A DNA stretch of 64,000 nt from Sphingopyxis sp. 2PD (GTDB lineage: Bacteria > Pseudomonadota > Alphaproteobacteria > Sphingomonadales > Sphingomonadaceae): the NCBI RefSeq assembly GCF_005503695.1, contig NZ_SCMU01000007.1:62001-126000 (forward strand), read 5' to 3'. Made by a program: the position numbers and the translations under genes. Shown one piece after another: positions 48,395 to 57,922 of the stretch; the stretch's first letter is position 1, and each line of letters begins with the position of its first letter. The notes beneath the pieces were generated by a model that saw only the letters and a program-made list of their open reading frames with translations, did no database searches and had not been told where the DNA came from.

Positions 48395-49201
48395 TCAATG
48401 CACGAACCGCGCAACCACGTCGCGATAGCTTCGACTGACCTTCACCTGCGCGCCCGAACCCAGCACGAGGAAACATTCGCCGTTCGTGTGCGGCTTCACC
48501 TGCTTCACCTGCGACAGGTTGACGATCGTCGAGCGATGCACGCGCTGGAAGTTGCGCGGGTCGAGCCGCTTTTCCAGATCCTTCATGGTTTCGCGAAGGA
48601 TCAGGCTGTTGTCGGCGGTGTAAATGCACATATAGTCGCCCGCGGCGTCGATGCGTTCGATGCTGTCGACATCGACGCGGAAGATCTGGCCGCGATCCTT
48701 GATATTGATCATCTTTTCATAGCGATCGGCGGCATGCGCGTCGGGCGCCGCCTCGCTGCCATAATCGTCCGCCGCATCGGGGGCGACCTCGGCCAGCACG
48801 GTCTTCAGCCGCTCGACCTCGGCCGCGCCGCGCTTTTCGGTGAGGCGCTGGCGCACGCGGTCGAGCGCGTCGGCCAGCCGTTCGGGTTCGACCGGCTTGA
48901 CCAGATAATCGACCGCCTGCGCCTCGAACGCGCGGATCGCATGGTCCGAATAGGCGGTGACGAACACCACCAGCGGCGGTTCGACTTCCATCAAGCCCTG
49001 GATCACCGAAAAGCCGTCGAAACCCGGCATCTGGATGTCGAGAAAGACCAGATCGGGCTTGTGCGTCTTGATTTTTCGGATCGCCTCGCGGCCATTTTGC
49101 GCGGTGTCGACGATTTCAACGTCCGCATGCGGTTCGAGCCGCAATTGCAGGCCTTGGGTGGCCAGTTTTTCATCATCCACCAGGATGGTTCTGATCGTCA
49201 T
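48395..49201 (-). CDS. LytTR-type response regulator
   Basis: A 268-residue regulator with a receiver domain (phospho-acceptor in DLVFLDIQMPG, switch residues in VVFVTAYSDHA, VDYLVKPVE) and a C-terminal LytTR DNA-binding domain (INIKDRGQIFRVDVDSIERI, NFQRVHRSTIVNLSQV, VKVSRSYRDVVARF). It overlaps the sensor kinase stop by 4 bases, so the pair is coupled. Genes it controls are not evident. Confidence 0.94.
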   Translation of the reverse strand: MTIRTILVDDEKLATQGLQLRLEPHADVEIVDTAQNGREAIRKIKTHKPDLVFLDIQMPGFDGFSVIQGLMEVEPPLVVFVTAYSDHAIRAFEAQAVDYLVKPVEPERLADALDRVRQRLTEKRGAAEVERLKTVLAEVAPDAADDYGSEAAPDAHAADRYEKMINIKDRGQIFRVDVDSIERIDAAGDYMCIYTADNSLILRETMKDLEKRLDPRNFQRVHRSTIVNLSQVKQVKPHTNGECFLVLGSGAQVKVSRSYRDVVARFVH

Positions 49202-50322
49202 GTCCGTTCGGTTCCAATCGTCATTTGCCCATCGGGCTGAAACGGAAACTCGATAATCACCGTGAACCCGCCATCAGCGCCACGTTGAGCGTCGAACCGG
49301 TGCTGGTCGCCAAAAGCCTGCGCCAGACGGTCCCTGATATTGGCTAAACCCACGCCGGTCGATTCCGTTGCAAAGCCCGTCGTGGGGTCCGAGCGGTCGG
49401 CTGACAATCCCGCCCCGGTGTCGGACACGGTAATCCGAACATTTTGACCGGCCAGTTGCGCGGAAATCGTGATATCGGCGCCGTTTTCCTGCGGTGTGAC
49501 CGCATATTTGATCGCGTTTTCCACCAGAGGTTGCAGCAAAAGCGAGGGCAGCCTCGCGCGCGCCACAACCGGATCGATCTCGAAATGCGGGCGCAGCCGG
49601 TCCTCGAAACGCATCTTTTCGATGTCGAGATAGAGCTTCAGCGTTTCGATCTCCTGCGCCAGCGTGACCTGCGCGGTGGGCTCGTTCGCGAGCGTATAGC
49701 GCAGGAACGCCGACAGCCGCGACAGCATCGCATTGGCGGGTTCGGTCTGCTTGAGCAGAACCAGCGTCGAAATGCTGTTCAGCGTGTTGAACAGGAAATG
49801 CGGATTGAGTTGATAGCGCAGCATCGCAAGCTGCGCCGACGCAGCCTGCGCCTCGAGCCGCAGCACGCGGTCATTCTGTTCCTCGAGCTGGAGGAAATAG
49901 TTGATCGCGAAATAGAGCGCTGACCACGCCGCGAGCGACGTCGCGTCGATATAGACGGCGCCGAGAAGCAGGCTAGTGAAACCCGCCTCGCTGTTCGGAT
50001 TCTGGATCTGCGCCACCCAGGCGTCGATAAACGCCCATAGCGCCGTCGCGAGCCCCGACAGGCCGAAGCTCACGCCCCACATCAGCAGGGGGCGGCGGCT
50101 GATCAAGGCGCGGTAGCAGACCGCCAGAATGAGCGAGAGCGAGAAGCCGGTGATCGCCGAAATCGTCTGCGGGATCAGAAAGGTCAGCGGCTGCCCGTTG
50201 GCGAGGCCCGAAACCCCGCGCAGGCCGAGCCACGCGGCCCAGCCCAATAGCTGGAGGTTCCAGAAGGCGCGGACCTTGTTGTCGAAAAAGGGTCCCGGCG
50301 AAGACAGGCGAAACAGCGGCAT
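49198..50322 (-). CDS. Sensor histidine kinase (LytS/YehU type)
   Basis: A 374-residue kinase using the ATG at 50322. N-terminal helices span the membrane (LQLLGWAAWLGLRG, FSLSLILAVCYRAL, MWGVSFGLSGLATALW). The phospho-acceptor domain reads RYQLNPHFLFNTLNSISTLV (the His_kinase family PF06580), and the ATP site has ENAIKYAV and GVGLANIRDRL. It phosphorylates the LytTR regulator encoded directly downstream. There is no periplasmic domain of note, so it may sense a membrane signal. Confidence 0.9.
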   Translation of the reverse strand: MPLFRLSSPGPFFDNKVRAFWNLQLLGWAAWLGLRGVSGLANGQPLTFLIPQTISAITGFSLSLILAVCYRALISRRPLLMWGVSFGLSGLATALWAFIDAWVAQIQNPNSEAGFTSLLLGAVYIDATSLAAWSALYFAINYFLQLEEQNDRVLRLEAQAASAQLAMLRYQLNPHFLFNTLNSISTLVLLKQTEPANAMLSRLSAFLRYTLANEPTAQVTLAQEIETLKLYLDIEKMRFEDRLRPHFEIDPVVARARLPSLLLQPLVENAIKYAVTPQENGADITISAQLAGQNVRITVSDTGAGLSADRSDPTTGFATESTGVGLANIRDRLAQAFGDQHRFDAQRGADGGFTVIIEFPFQPDGQMTIGTERT

Positions 50323-50386
50323 GGGGGTCCGGTAGGTCGCGATGGTCAGCGGCCGCGGATACGCAGCCGGAACCCGGCGCAGCCGA

Positions 50387-50908
50387 TCATTCGGCGGCCA
50401 CCGGCGCCATCGCACCGTCGGCGCGCTGGCGAGCCTGACCAAGCGGCTGGAGCTCCGCGCGATGCTTCCACAGCAGTTCCTTGTAACCAATCACGCGCCC
50501 ATCATGCGCGGTCAGCGTCACCGGCCCGATCGGCTGTTCGTCGCGCGCGTCGACCAGCACCGGGGTCGACGGCACACCCGCGCCCCATTTCTCGCCCCAT
50601 TGGCGCAGCGCGATCATCGCCGGCAGCAACTCGATACCCTTTTGGGTCAGCTGGTAACGCACCTTGCGGCGGTCTTCGGCCATCACTTCGCGCGCCATGA
50701 TGCCATGATCGACCAGCCGCGACAGCCGGTTCGACAGGATGTTGCGCGCGATGTTCAGTTCCTGCTGAAACTCCTCGAAATGATGGACGCCGTTAAAGGC
50801 AGCGCGCAGGATCATGAACGACCAGCGTTCGCCCATCGCTTCCAGCGCCAGCGGCAGGGCGCAATTGCCCCCATCCATGTCGTTCAGCAGTTCGCGTAAT
50901 TTTCCCAT
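50387..50908 (-). CDS. HxlR-family winged-helix regulator
   Basis: A 173-residue regulator with the HxlR core: CALPLALEAMGERWSFMILRAAFNGVHHFEEFQQEL, NILSNRLSRLVDHGIM and the wing DRRKVRYQLTQKG. A C-terminal extension of about 70 residues includes TLTAHDGRVIGYKELL. The family senses thiol or aldehyde stress, sometimes by a single Cys near the N-terminus; here Cys16 (GGNCALPLA) fits. No clear target gene is adjacent; the sensor kinase gene begins 65 bases downstream on the same strand. Confidence 0.88.
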   Translation of the reverse strand: MGKLRELLNDMDGGNCALPLALEAMGERWSFMILRAAFNGVHHFEEFQQELNIARNILSNRLSRLVDHGIMAREVMAEDRRKVRYQLTQKGIELLPAMIALRQWGEKWGAGVPSTPVLVDARDEQPIGPVTLTAHDGRVIGYKELLWKHRAELQPLGQARQRADGAMAPVAAE

Positions 50909-51167
50909 GCCCTATGCCCTAACGTAAAATCGACCCCTGCGCCAAAAAAATATAGGGGCTTCGTTTCATTTCGCAACGCGATACATTTGCTGTGGCAGGC
51001 CACGCGAATCCGCCCGACGACGCTCGCGACTCGCTTCGCGCCTGCCATCATGCGCCCCCGCGCGACCGATGCTTCCACTCGCCGTTATCAAAGTTGCTAA
51101 CGCACTGGCGAACGGCGCAATCAAATTTCGCATTGCAATTGCGCCGACATGAACGACATTGAACGTA

Positions 51168-53261
51168 ATGCTGAGGCAATATGAACTTGTCGAGCGCGTG
51201 CGCGCTTATGATCCCGACGTTGACGAGGCGCTGCTCAACCGCGCCTATGTGTTTACTGTCCAGAAGCATGGCAGCCAGAAGCGCGCGTCGGGTGACCCCT
51301 ATTTCAGCCATCCGGTCGAGGTGGCGGGGATTTTGACCGACCTCCATCTCGACAGCGAGACGATCGTCACCGCGCTGCTCCACGACACGCTCGAAGACAC
51401 GCTGACCACGCCCGAAGAGATCGAGCGGCTTTTCGGTGCTGACGTTGGACGGCTGGTCGATGGGGTGACCAAGCTCAGCAAGATCGAGGCGCAGACCGAG
51501 AATGAGCGCGCCGCCGAAAATCTGCGCAAATTCCTGCTCGCGATGTCCGACGATATCCGCGTGCTGCTGGTCAAGCTGGCCGACCGGCTGCACAATATGC
51601 GGACCCTGCATTTCATCAAAAATCCCGACAAGCGGCGGCGCATCGCCAAGGAGACGATGGACATCTATGCCCCGCTCGCCGAGCGGATCGGCATGTATGA
51701 ATATATGCGCGAAATGCAGCTGCTTGCCTTTCGCGAGCTCGAACCCGAAGCCTATGCGACGATCACCGGGCGGCTCGCCAAACTCACCGCCGGCGGCAAG
51801 GACAAGGTTGCCGAGATCAGCCGCGAGTTCAAGGAATTGCTGGCGAAAAGCGGCATCGAGGCCGAAGTATCGGGCCGCGAAAAGCACCCCTATTCGATCT
51901 GGCGCAAGATGCAGGAACGCCACGTCAGTTTCGAACAGGTGACCGACATCATCGCGTTCCGGATCATCCCCCCGACCGACGCCGATTGCTACGCCGCCCT
52001 GGGATTGCTCCACCGCAAATGGAAAATGGTCCCCGGGCGGTTCAAGGACTATATCTCGACCCCGAAACGCAACGGCTATAAATCGCTGCACACGACGATC
52101 ATGCATCAGCAGAATATGCGGATCGAAATCCAGATCCGCAGCCTCGGCATGCACCAGCAATCCGAATTCGGGCTCGCTGCGCATTGGGCGTACAAGCAGG
52201 GCGGCAGCACGCCCGACGGCCAGGCCGGGTGGATTCGCGACCTGATCGAAATCCTCGAGCAGACGCACGATCCCGAGGAGTTCCTCGAGAACACCCGCAT
52301 CGCGATGTATCAGGACCGCATCTTTGCCTTCACCCCGAAGGGCAGCCTGCACCAGCTGCCCAAGGGCGCGACCCCGGTCGATTTCGCCTACGCCGTCCAC
52401 ACCGGCCTCGGCGACCGTACCGTCGGCGCCAAGGTCAATGGGCGGCTGGTGCCGCTGCGCACCCAGCTCAACAACGGCGATACGGTCGAAATCCTGTCGT
52501 CGGACAAGCAGACGCCGCAACCCGCGTGGCTCGGCTTTGCGGTCACCGGCAAGGCGCGCGCGGCGATCCGCCGCCATGTGCGGTCAAAGGAAAAGGTCGA
52601 GCTCGCGGCGCTCGGCCGCAAGATGTACGACGAAATCGTCGCGCGCCTGCCCAACAAGGTCGGCGACAAGGCGCGTGCCGCGGCGCTGACCCGCTTGAAG
52701 CTCGACAATGACAGCGCGCTTTACGTGGCGATCGCCAAGCAGCGGTTGACCGACAATATGGTGCTCGAAGCGCTGGTCCCCGGCATCACCGCCGAGATGA
52801 AAGCAAAGCCCGGCAAGCTGGCGCAAGGCGCCGCGGTGTCGATCGCGGGGCTGACCCCCGGCGTCGCCTATCAGCTCGCCGATTGCTGCCACCCGGTGCC
52901 CGGCGACCGCATCGTCGGGCTGGCGCGCCCCGACGAGGGGATCGAGGTGCATGTCATTGACTGCCCCAGCCTCGCCGACGGAGTCGATGCCGACTGGATC
53001 GACCTCCGCTGGCAGGAAGACAGCGAAGGCGGCAACGCGCGGCTGTGCATCGTCATTTTGAACGAACCCGGGACGCTCGCCGAAATGTCAGGCATCCTCG
53101 CCGCCAATTCGGCGAACATCACAAATTTGCGGCTGTCGAACCGCGAGGGCGGTTTCCACACCTATGACGTTGTCGTCGAAGTGCGCGACGTGCAGCATGT
53201 GATGCGGATATTGTCGGCGCTGCGCGCGTCGGACACGGTGGTGCAGGCGGAGCGGCTTTAG
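51168..53261 (+). CDS. rsh: Bifunctional (p)ppGpp synthetase/hydrolase (Rsh)
   Basis: A 697-residue Rel/SpoT homologue starting at the ATG at 51168. Order of domains: HD hydrolase (SHPVEVAGILTDL, LLHDTLEDT), synthetase (RFKDYISTPKRNGYKSLHTT, with RFKD as in SpoT rather than EXDD as in RelA), TGS (IFAFTPKGSLHQLPKGATPVDFAYAVH), a CC-containing region (ADCCHPVPGD) and a C-terminal ACT domain. As the only Rsh seen here it probably makes and degrades (p)ppGpp under stress. The upstream 259 bases hold no further gene. Confidence 0.95.
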   Translation: MLRQYELVERVRAYDPDVDEALLNRAYVFTVQKHGSQKRASGDPYFSHPVEVAGILTDLHLDSETIVTALLHDTLEDTLTTPEEIERLFGADVGRLVDGVTKLSKIEAQTENERAAENLRKFLLAMSDDIRVLLVKLADRLHNMRTLHFIKNPDKRRRIAKETMDIYAPLAERIGMYEYMREMQLLAFRELEPEAYATITGRLAKLTAGGKDKVAEISREFKELLAKSGIEAEVSGREKHPYSIWRKMQERHVSFEQVTDIIAFRIIPPTDADCYAALGLLHRKWKMVPGRFKDYISTPKRNGYKSLHTTIMHQQNMRIEIQIRSLGMHQQSEFGLAAHWAYKQGGSTPDGQAGWIRDLIEILEQTHDPEEFLENTRIAMYQDRIFAFTPKGSLHQLPKGATPVDFAYAVHTGLGDRTVGAKVNGRLVPLRTQLNNGDTVEILSSDKQTPQPAWLGFAVTGKARAAIRRHVRSKEKVELAALGRKMYDEIVARLPNKVGDKARAAALTRLKLDNDSALYVAIAKQRLTDNMVLEALVPGITAEMKAKPGKLAQGAAVSIAGLTPGVAYQLADCCHPVPGDRIVGLARPDEGIEVHVIDCPSLADGVDADWIDLRWQEDSEGGNARLCIVILNEPGTLAEMSGILAANSANITNLRLSNREGGFHTYDVVVEVRDVQHVMRILSALRASDTVVQAERL

Positions 53262-53310
53262 CTGCGGTGGTGACGTCGGCTTTGGGGTGGGGAGCGGACG
53301 TTCCGACTGA

Positions 53311-53402
53311 CCGTCGCCCCCGCGAAGGCGGGGGCCGCTAGCTGCCTATCCCTGCGTCGCTGCGTAAACCGACAGCGGCCCCCGCCTGCGCGGGGGCGAC
53401 GG
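53311..53402. repeat. REP-like inverted repeat, type B copy 2
   Basis: Arms of 29 bases at 53311-53339 and 53374-53402 (starting CCGTCGCCCCCGCGAAGG), with one mismatch, lie between the convergent rsh and decahaem genes. Confidence 0.88.
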
Positions 53403-53431
53403 CTAGTTTCGGTCGTTACCTGTCCTTATCG

Positions 53432-56400
53432 TCAGTTCGGATAGGCTAATGGCGGTCGCCACGCGCCCTGATCGACCTCGTCGCGGACCTTGTACACCAG
53501 CCCCTTGCTGTTCAGGAACAGCTTCTCCATCTCGGGCCGCGTGAACGGCCGCGAGCCGAGGCGGCCGAACACCGCCATCTGGCCGCCGGTCTCGTCGACC
53601 CCGCGGTCGCGGTCGAGCCCTTTCGACAGCGCGAGCGCGGGTGACGGCGTCTTGGCCCAGGCGATCAGTTCGGGGGTCGGTTTGGGCGAGAAGCCATAGA
53701 GCCCGGGATTGTCGGGGCTGGTCAGCTGGATCACCTTGATCCCGCCGCGCCCGTCGGCGACATAGCCGAACAGCGACGCGTTGGTCGACGCGACGATGAC
53801 ATCCTCGGCATCGGTCATGCTGCCGCCAAAGGTCAGCCCCGGCCAGACGAGCGGCGCCGCGGGGCGCGTGACATCGACGATGACCAGCCCGTCCGCCTTC
53901 GCCGCGACGTACATATAGGTGCGCGCGAGATAGATTTTGCGCGCATTGGCGAGCCGGATCGTCCCTTCGGGCACCGCAACCGGCTGTGCCAGATTGGTGA
54001 CGTCGAACAGCTTCACCCCTTCGGCATCGGTGACCCAGAGGTAGCGGAACTGCACCGCGCTCGCGCGCGCATCGGTGAGCGGCAGCTGCGCGGTGACTCT
54101 GGGCGCGAGCGGGGTCGAGAGGTCGAGCACGACCAGCCCCGCGTCGGTGGTGATATAGGCGATGCTGCCCGCCAGCGTCACATGCCGGGCGCCCGCGAGC
54201 ACATTGCCCTCGTTCCAGGTCAGCGCGCGCTTGAACTTGTTGTTGCGGAACTCGCCATCGGCCAGCGTATCGACGTCGACCAGCACCAGCCCCTCGACGC
54301 TGTCGGTGATGACGGCGTAGCGATAGATGTCGTGCATCACCTGTTCGTGGTTTTCAGGGAAGTCGCGGACGATCGCCTCGTTGCGGCTGACGCTGATCGG
54401 CTGGGTCGTCGCCAGCGCCATGCAGGTCGCGTTTTTGGTTCTTACATGCGTGTCGTGGCCGAGCGCCGAGAAGGGCGCGCGGACGATGCGTTCGGAGAAG
54501 CCCTTGTTGCCGATCGAGGCGACGTCATAGACGCGGAAGCCCCCGCGGCCCTCGGCGACGAACATATATTCGCCGCGCTGTTGCAGGCAATTCACCCGGC
54601 CGCTGGTCCCCTGGACGATATTGGCGAATTCCTCGAGCGCCTGCGTCTCGCCCGACCCCTTTTTGTCGAAAATCTTGCCGCGCACCCAGTTCTTGAGCTC
54701 GCGACCGTTCTGGTCGACGTGGAGGCGCCAGTAATCGGGGTAGCTATATTTGTGCAGATAGCTGCCGATCACCGCCTGCGGCTCGTCCCATTCGGTGACG
54801 CGCGTCGCCTGGAAACCATCCTCCATCCCCGACCAGACGTTGAGGCCGACGAAGTTCACGAAGTTGGTACCGAGCAGCATCAGCTGCGACATGATCGCAT
54901 TATTGTCGTCGTTCGCCGAGACATGGCAGTCGCTGCACTGCTTGGTTTCCTGGCGGCGCACCGTGTGCGGGAAATGCGGGGCGAAGGCCTGGCTCGAATA
55001 GCCCGCCGACGAGATCGGCGGCTGCTGCACATAGATGCGCTCGCGATTTATGTTCGTCGACGACAGGATCAACGCCGAGGTCGAACGCACCGGGGTGATG
55101 ATGCCGCGCACCTCGCCGTTCGAGCCCGGTTCGCCGGGCTTGGTCAGCTGGTGGCGGCCGAGCTGGAACATCTCGTCGCGCGCCACCTGCGGGTTGTAGG
55201 TCGCGAAATTGCGCGTCTCCTCACCCTCGAAATGGTGCATCTTGGTTTTCCAGTTCGCCTCGATCGGCAAATGGCAACCGCCGCAGCTCGTCGTCCACGA
55301 CAGGTGACAGGTGAAGCAGGTCAGCTTGTCGTCGCCATGCGCGCGGTCTTCCTTGGCGACGCCCGGGCCCCATTCGAACTTTCCATCCTCGCTACCCGCG
55401 CGTGCCATCAGCTTGGCGCGCGCCGCCTTGGCGTTGAAATGCGGCCCCTCGGTCACCGATTGCTTGACCAGGCTGACCTGCCATTCGAGTTTGGGATCGA
55501 CGATCGACCGCTGGATCAGGCCGATGACTTCGGCATCGTCATTATATTGGAATTCGAAGCGGCGGCGCCCGTCGGGATTGCGGAGCAGCGCGAGATTATT
55601 GCCCTGCGGCCGCGCCGCGACGTTCGAGGTCAAGAGGTTCGGGAAGGCGTCGGCGGTGCCGTGGCAATCCTTGCAGCTGATCTCGACCGCGTTCGCGACC
55701 TCGCCCTGGATATAGCCGTTGCCATGGCTGTCCTGCGCGAAATGGCAGTCGGCGCATTGCATTCCCTTTTCGGCGTGGATGTCCATCATATGGACCGCCT
55801 TGCCGGGGTTGATGCCGGGCGCGACGAACTTGCCCTCGATCCCCGGCCTCTCGGGATCGGCGCTCGACAGGCAGAGGTCGCGCTCCTTGGGATCGGTGTA
55901 ATGGCTACAGCTTTTGCGCCATTTTTCGGGATCCTTGGGATCGATGATGTTCGCGGTGTCGGTGCCATAGGTCGACATATTGCCGTCGGCGTTCAGCAGA
56001 TTGCCGTTGCGGTCGCGTTTGAAGATGCCGCGGAAGTTCCAGCCATGGCCGTGATAATCGGCGAACTGCGTGTCCTTGTTGGTGTCGTTGACGTCATAGA
56101 CGTCGCGCAGGAATTCGACATCGGCCCACAGCCCGCGCGTCGCCGCGCCTTCGGGGTTGCGTTCGAGCACCTTATGCGCCTCGGCGGCGGTCGGGTAGCG
56201 CTGCTGCTTGTATTTCTTCTGATAGTCTTCGTCGCTCATCCCCGGCGGGCGCGGCGCGGTGTTGTCGGGGCCGGGCCACAGCTGCGGCGCGTCCGATTCA
56301 TAATCCCACATCGTGTAGCCGAGGTACGAGTTCAGGAAGATGTTCGGCTGGTGCATGTGGCAGGTCATGCACTGCGAGGTGGGAATCGCGCGGGTGAAGG

Positions 56401-57757
56401 CGTGGCTGATCGGATGCCCCGATTCGCGGCGCGGGCGCGGTTCGCGTTGCGGCGCGCCTGGCGCCGCGGCGGCGGGGTCGATCAAGCCGCCATGGCCGGT
56501 GCCGCCGACAAAGCCATCATCGGGCGCCATATGCGATGCGTCCGAATGCCCGCCCCCCGCGGGCTTCTTGCCGCCGTCGTAACCGCCGCCGGTCCATAGT
56601 TTCTCGCGGATCGTCGGGTCGACGGTGTCGGTTTCACCGTCGCGGCCGAACTTCGCATAGGTCAGGCTGTGGCGCGGCTCGCGGTCATTGGCATAGACGA
56701 CGTGACAGCCCGAACAGCCCGAATGGCGATAATCGCCCGGCTGGTCGTTGGTGCCCATGAACCACATCAGCGGATCGTTGAGGCGCGTCTTGTGGATGTT
56801 GAGCACGGGGATCGCGACGCGCAGCCCGGTGCCGGGGCCGCGGTTCGATTGTTTGAGGTCGGGGCGGCCGGGCTCCTCGAGCCGCTGGATGCTGCCGGTC
56901 GGATTGGGCAGGCCGATTTCGGGGAATTGCGTGTTGATATTGCGCCCGCCGCGCTCGAAGACGCGGAACACGTCGCCCGGCGGGATGACGCTCCAGCGCG
57001 GCAGCGGATACATCTTCGCCAGCGCGCCGCGCTTTTTCTCGGCGTCGGTCAATATCTTGTCGAAGCCGAAGCTCGGCTTGCACGCCTCGGCATATTCCTC
57101 TTTCGTCAGCCGCGACGAGGGCGAGAGGATGCATGCGGGCTTGCCGTCGCGCGTATAAGCCTCTCCGAACACGTAATTTTTATATGGCACGATGCCATTG
57201 TTATACGCCGCCCCGCCCCACAGCATCGCCGACGTCGACATCAGCGATCGTTCGGTCGCCTCGATCACTTCGAGGTGGCAGGCGCCGCACGCCTCGCGCG
57301 CGACGCGGTAGTCGCTGGGGTTCACGAAGCGGATGAATTCGGGCGATTCCTTGTTGAGCAAGGTGTAGCTGCGCACCGGGTTCGCCGAGCTGTCGTGCCA
57401 GGCGCCGGGCAGGGTCGGCTGCGGATGCGCGAGCGCCATCACCGCCTTGTTCGTCGGATGTTTATAGCCGAGCGAGGGGGTGCCGACCTGGCTCGCGTCG
57501 CCGCCGTGGCAATCGGTGCAACCCAGCCGCACCGCGGGGGTCGCGTGCATCGACGGCTGGTCGGTGCGGGTGTGGCAGCTGTAGCAACCCTCCGACTTGG
57601 CGGCGACATCGGCCTCGCTCTGCTCGCGGGGCGCGGGCGGGGTGAAGCGATAGGTGATCTTGAGCGGCTTCTCTTCCTCGGCAGCGCGCGTGACGCTGAC
57701 GCCGAAGGCGGCGCACATCGCGATGAAGGCCAACAGGGCGAAAAGTTTGCGCATCAT
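53432..57757 (-). CDS. Decahaem c-type cytochrome fused to LVIVD beta-propeller
   Basis: A 1441-residue exported protein (signal peptide MMRKLFALLAFIAMCAAFG...TRA). I count ten CxxCH sites: CYSCH (Cys58), CTDCH, CGACH, CSGCH, CMTCH, CADCH, CKDCH, CFTCH, CGGCH and CSDCH (near residue 942). From about residue 1055 to 1400 there are six LVIVD-type blades, for example DSVEGLVLVDVDTL, DAGLVVLDLSTP, AEGVKLFDVTN, ADGLVIVDVTRP and GGIKVIQLTS, predicted to form a beta-propeller. It is the last of a four-gene leftward set. It should be periplasmic or surface-exposed. The fold suggests electron transfer plus a docking or substrate domain; no exact relative is known to me. Confidence 0.9.
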   Translation of the reverse strand: MMRKLFALLAFIAMCAAFGVSVTRAAEEEKPLKITYRFTPPAPREQSEADVAAKSEGCYSCHTRTDQPSMHATPAVRLGCTDCHGGDASQVGTPSLGYKHPTNKAVMALAHPQPTLPGAWHDSSANPVRSYTLLNKESPEFIRFVNPSDYRVAREACGACHLEVIEATERSLMSTSAMLWGGAAYNNGIVPYKNYVFGEAYTRDGKPACILSPSSRLTKEEYAEACKPSFGFDKILTDAEKKRGALAKMYPLPRWSVIPPGDVFRVFERGGRNINTQFPEIGLPNPTGSIQRLEEPGRPDLKQSNRGPGTGLRVAIPVLNIHKTRLNDPLMWFMGTNDQPGDYRHSGCSGCHVVYANDREPRHSLTYAKFGRDGETDTVDPTIREKLWTGGGYDGGKKPAGGGHSDASHMAPDDGFVGGTGHGGLIDPAAAAPGAPQREPRPRRESGHPISHAFTRAIPTSQCMTCHMHQPNIFLNSYLGYTMWDYESDAPQLWPGPDNTAPRPPGMSDEDYQKKYKQQRYPTAAEAHKVLERNPEGAATRGLWADVEFLRDVYDVNDTNKDTQFADYHGHGWNFRGIFKRDRNGNLLNADGNMSTYGTDTANIIDPKDPEKWRKSCSHYTDPKERDLCLSSADPERPGIEGKFVAPGINPGKAVHMMDIHAEKGMQCADCHFAQDSHGNGYIQGEVANAVEISCKDCHGTADAFPNLLTSNVAARPQGNNLALLRNPDGRRRFEFQYNDDAEVIGLIQRSIVDPKLEWQVSLVKQSVTEGPHFNAKAARAKLMARAGSEDGKFEWGPGVAKEDRAHGDDKLTCFTCHLSWTTSCGGCHLPIEANWKTKMHHFEGEETRNFATYNPQVARDEMFQLGRHQLTKPGEPGSNGEVRGIITPVRSTSALILSSTNINRERIYVQQPPISSAGYSSQAFAPHFPHTVRRQETKQCSDCHVSANDDNNAIMSQLMLLGTNFVNFVGLNVWSGMEDGFQATRVTEWDEPQAVIGSYLHKYSYPDYWRLHVDQNGRELKNWVRGKIFDKKGSGETQALEEFANIVQGTSGRVNCLQQRGEYMFVAEGRGGFRVYDVASIGNKGFSERIVRAPFSALGHDTHVRTKNATCMALATTQPISVSRNEAIVRDFPENHEQVMHDIYRYAVITDSVEGLVLVDVDTLADGEFRNNKFKRALTWNEGNVLAGARHVTLAGSIAYITTDAGLVVLDLSTPLAPRVTAQLPLTDARASAVQFRYLWVTDAEGVKLFDVTNLAQPVAVPEGTIRLANARKIYLARTYMYVAAKADGLVIVDVTRPAAPLVWPGLTFGGSMTDAEDVIVASTNASLFGYVADGRGGIKVIQLTSPDNPGLYGFSPKPTPELIAWAKTPSPALALSKGLDRDRGVDETGGQMAVFGRLGSRPFTRPEMEKLFLNSKGLVYKVRDEVDQGAWRPPLAYPN

Positions 57758-57771
57758 TGTCTGACCACCAT

Positions 57772-57877
57772 GTTCCCCCGCGAAGGCGGGGGCCCATCTC
57801 CCACGCCCTCGTTTTCCTCCAACCGCTTGCTGGATATCGCGATGGCAGGTGATGGACCCCCGCCTTCGCGGGGGAAC
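57772..57877. repeat. REP-like inverted repeat, type B copy 3
   Basis: Arms of 24 bases at 57772-57795 and 57854-57877 (GTTCCCCCGCGAAGGCGG...), one mismatch, with a 58-base spacer. It separates the barrel gene from the decahaem gene and may lower read-through between them. Confidence 0.85.
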
Positions 57878-57922
57878 GGAAGGGAGAGGGATGCAAAGGA
57901 AGGGTCGGATCGCATCAGCATC

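Noticed and set aside
41312-57877. Repeated palindromes considered as a CRISPR array
   Set aside because: They are inverted pairs scattered over 16 kb in separate gaps, without regular spacers or cas genes.
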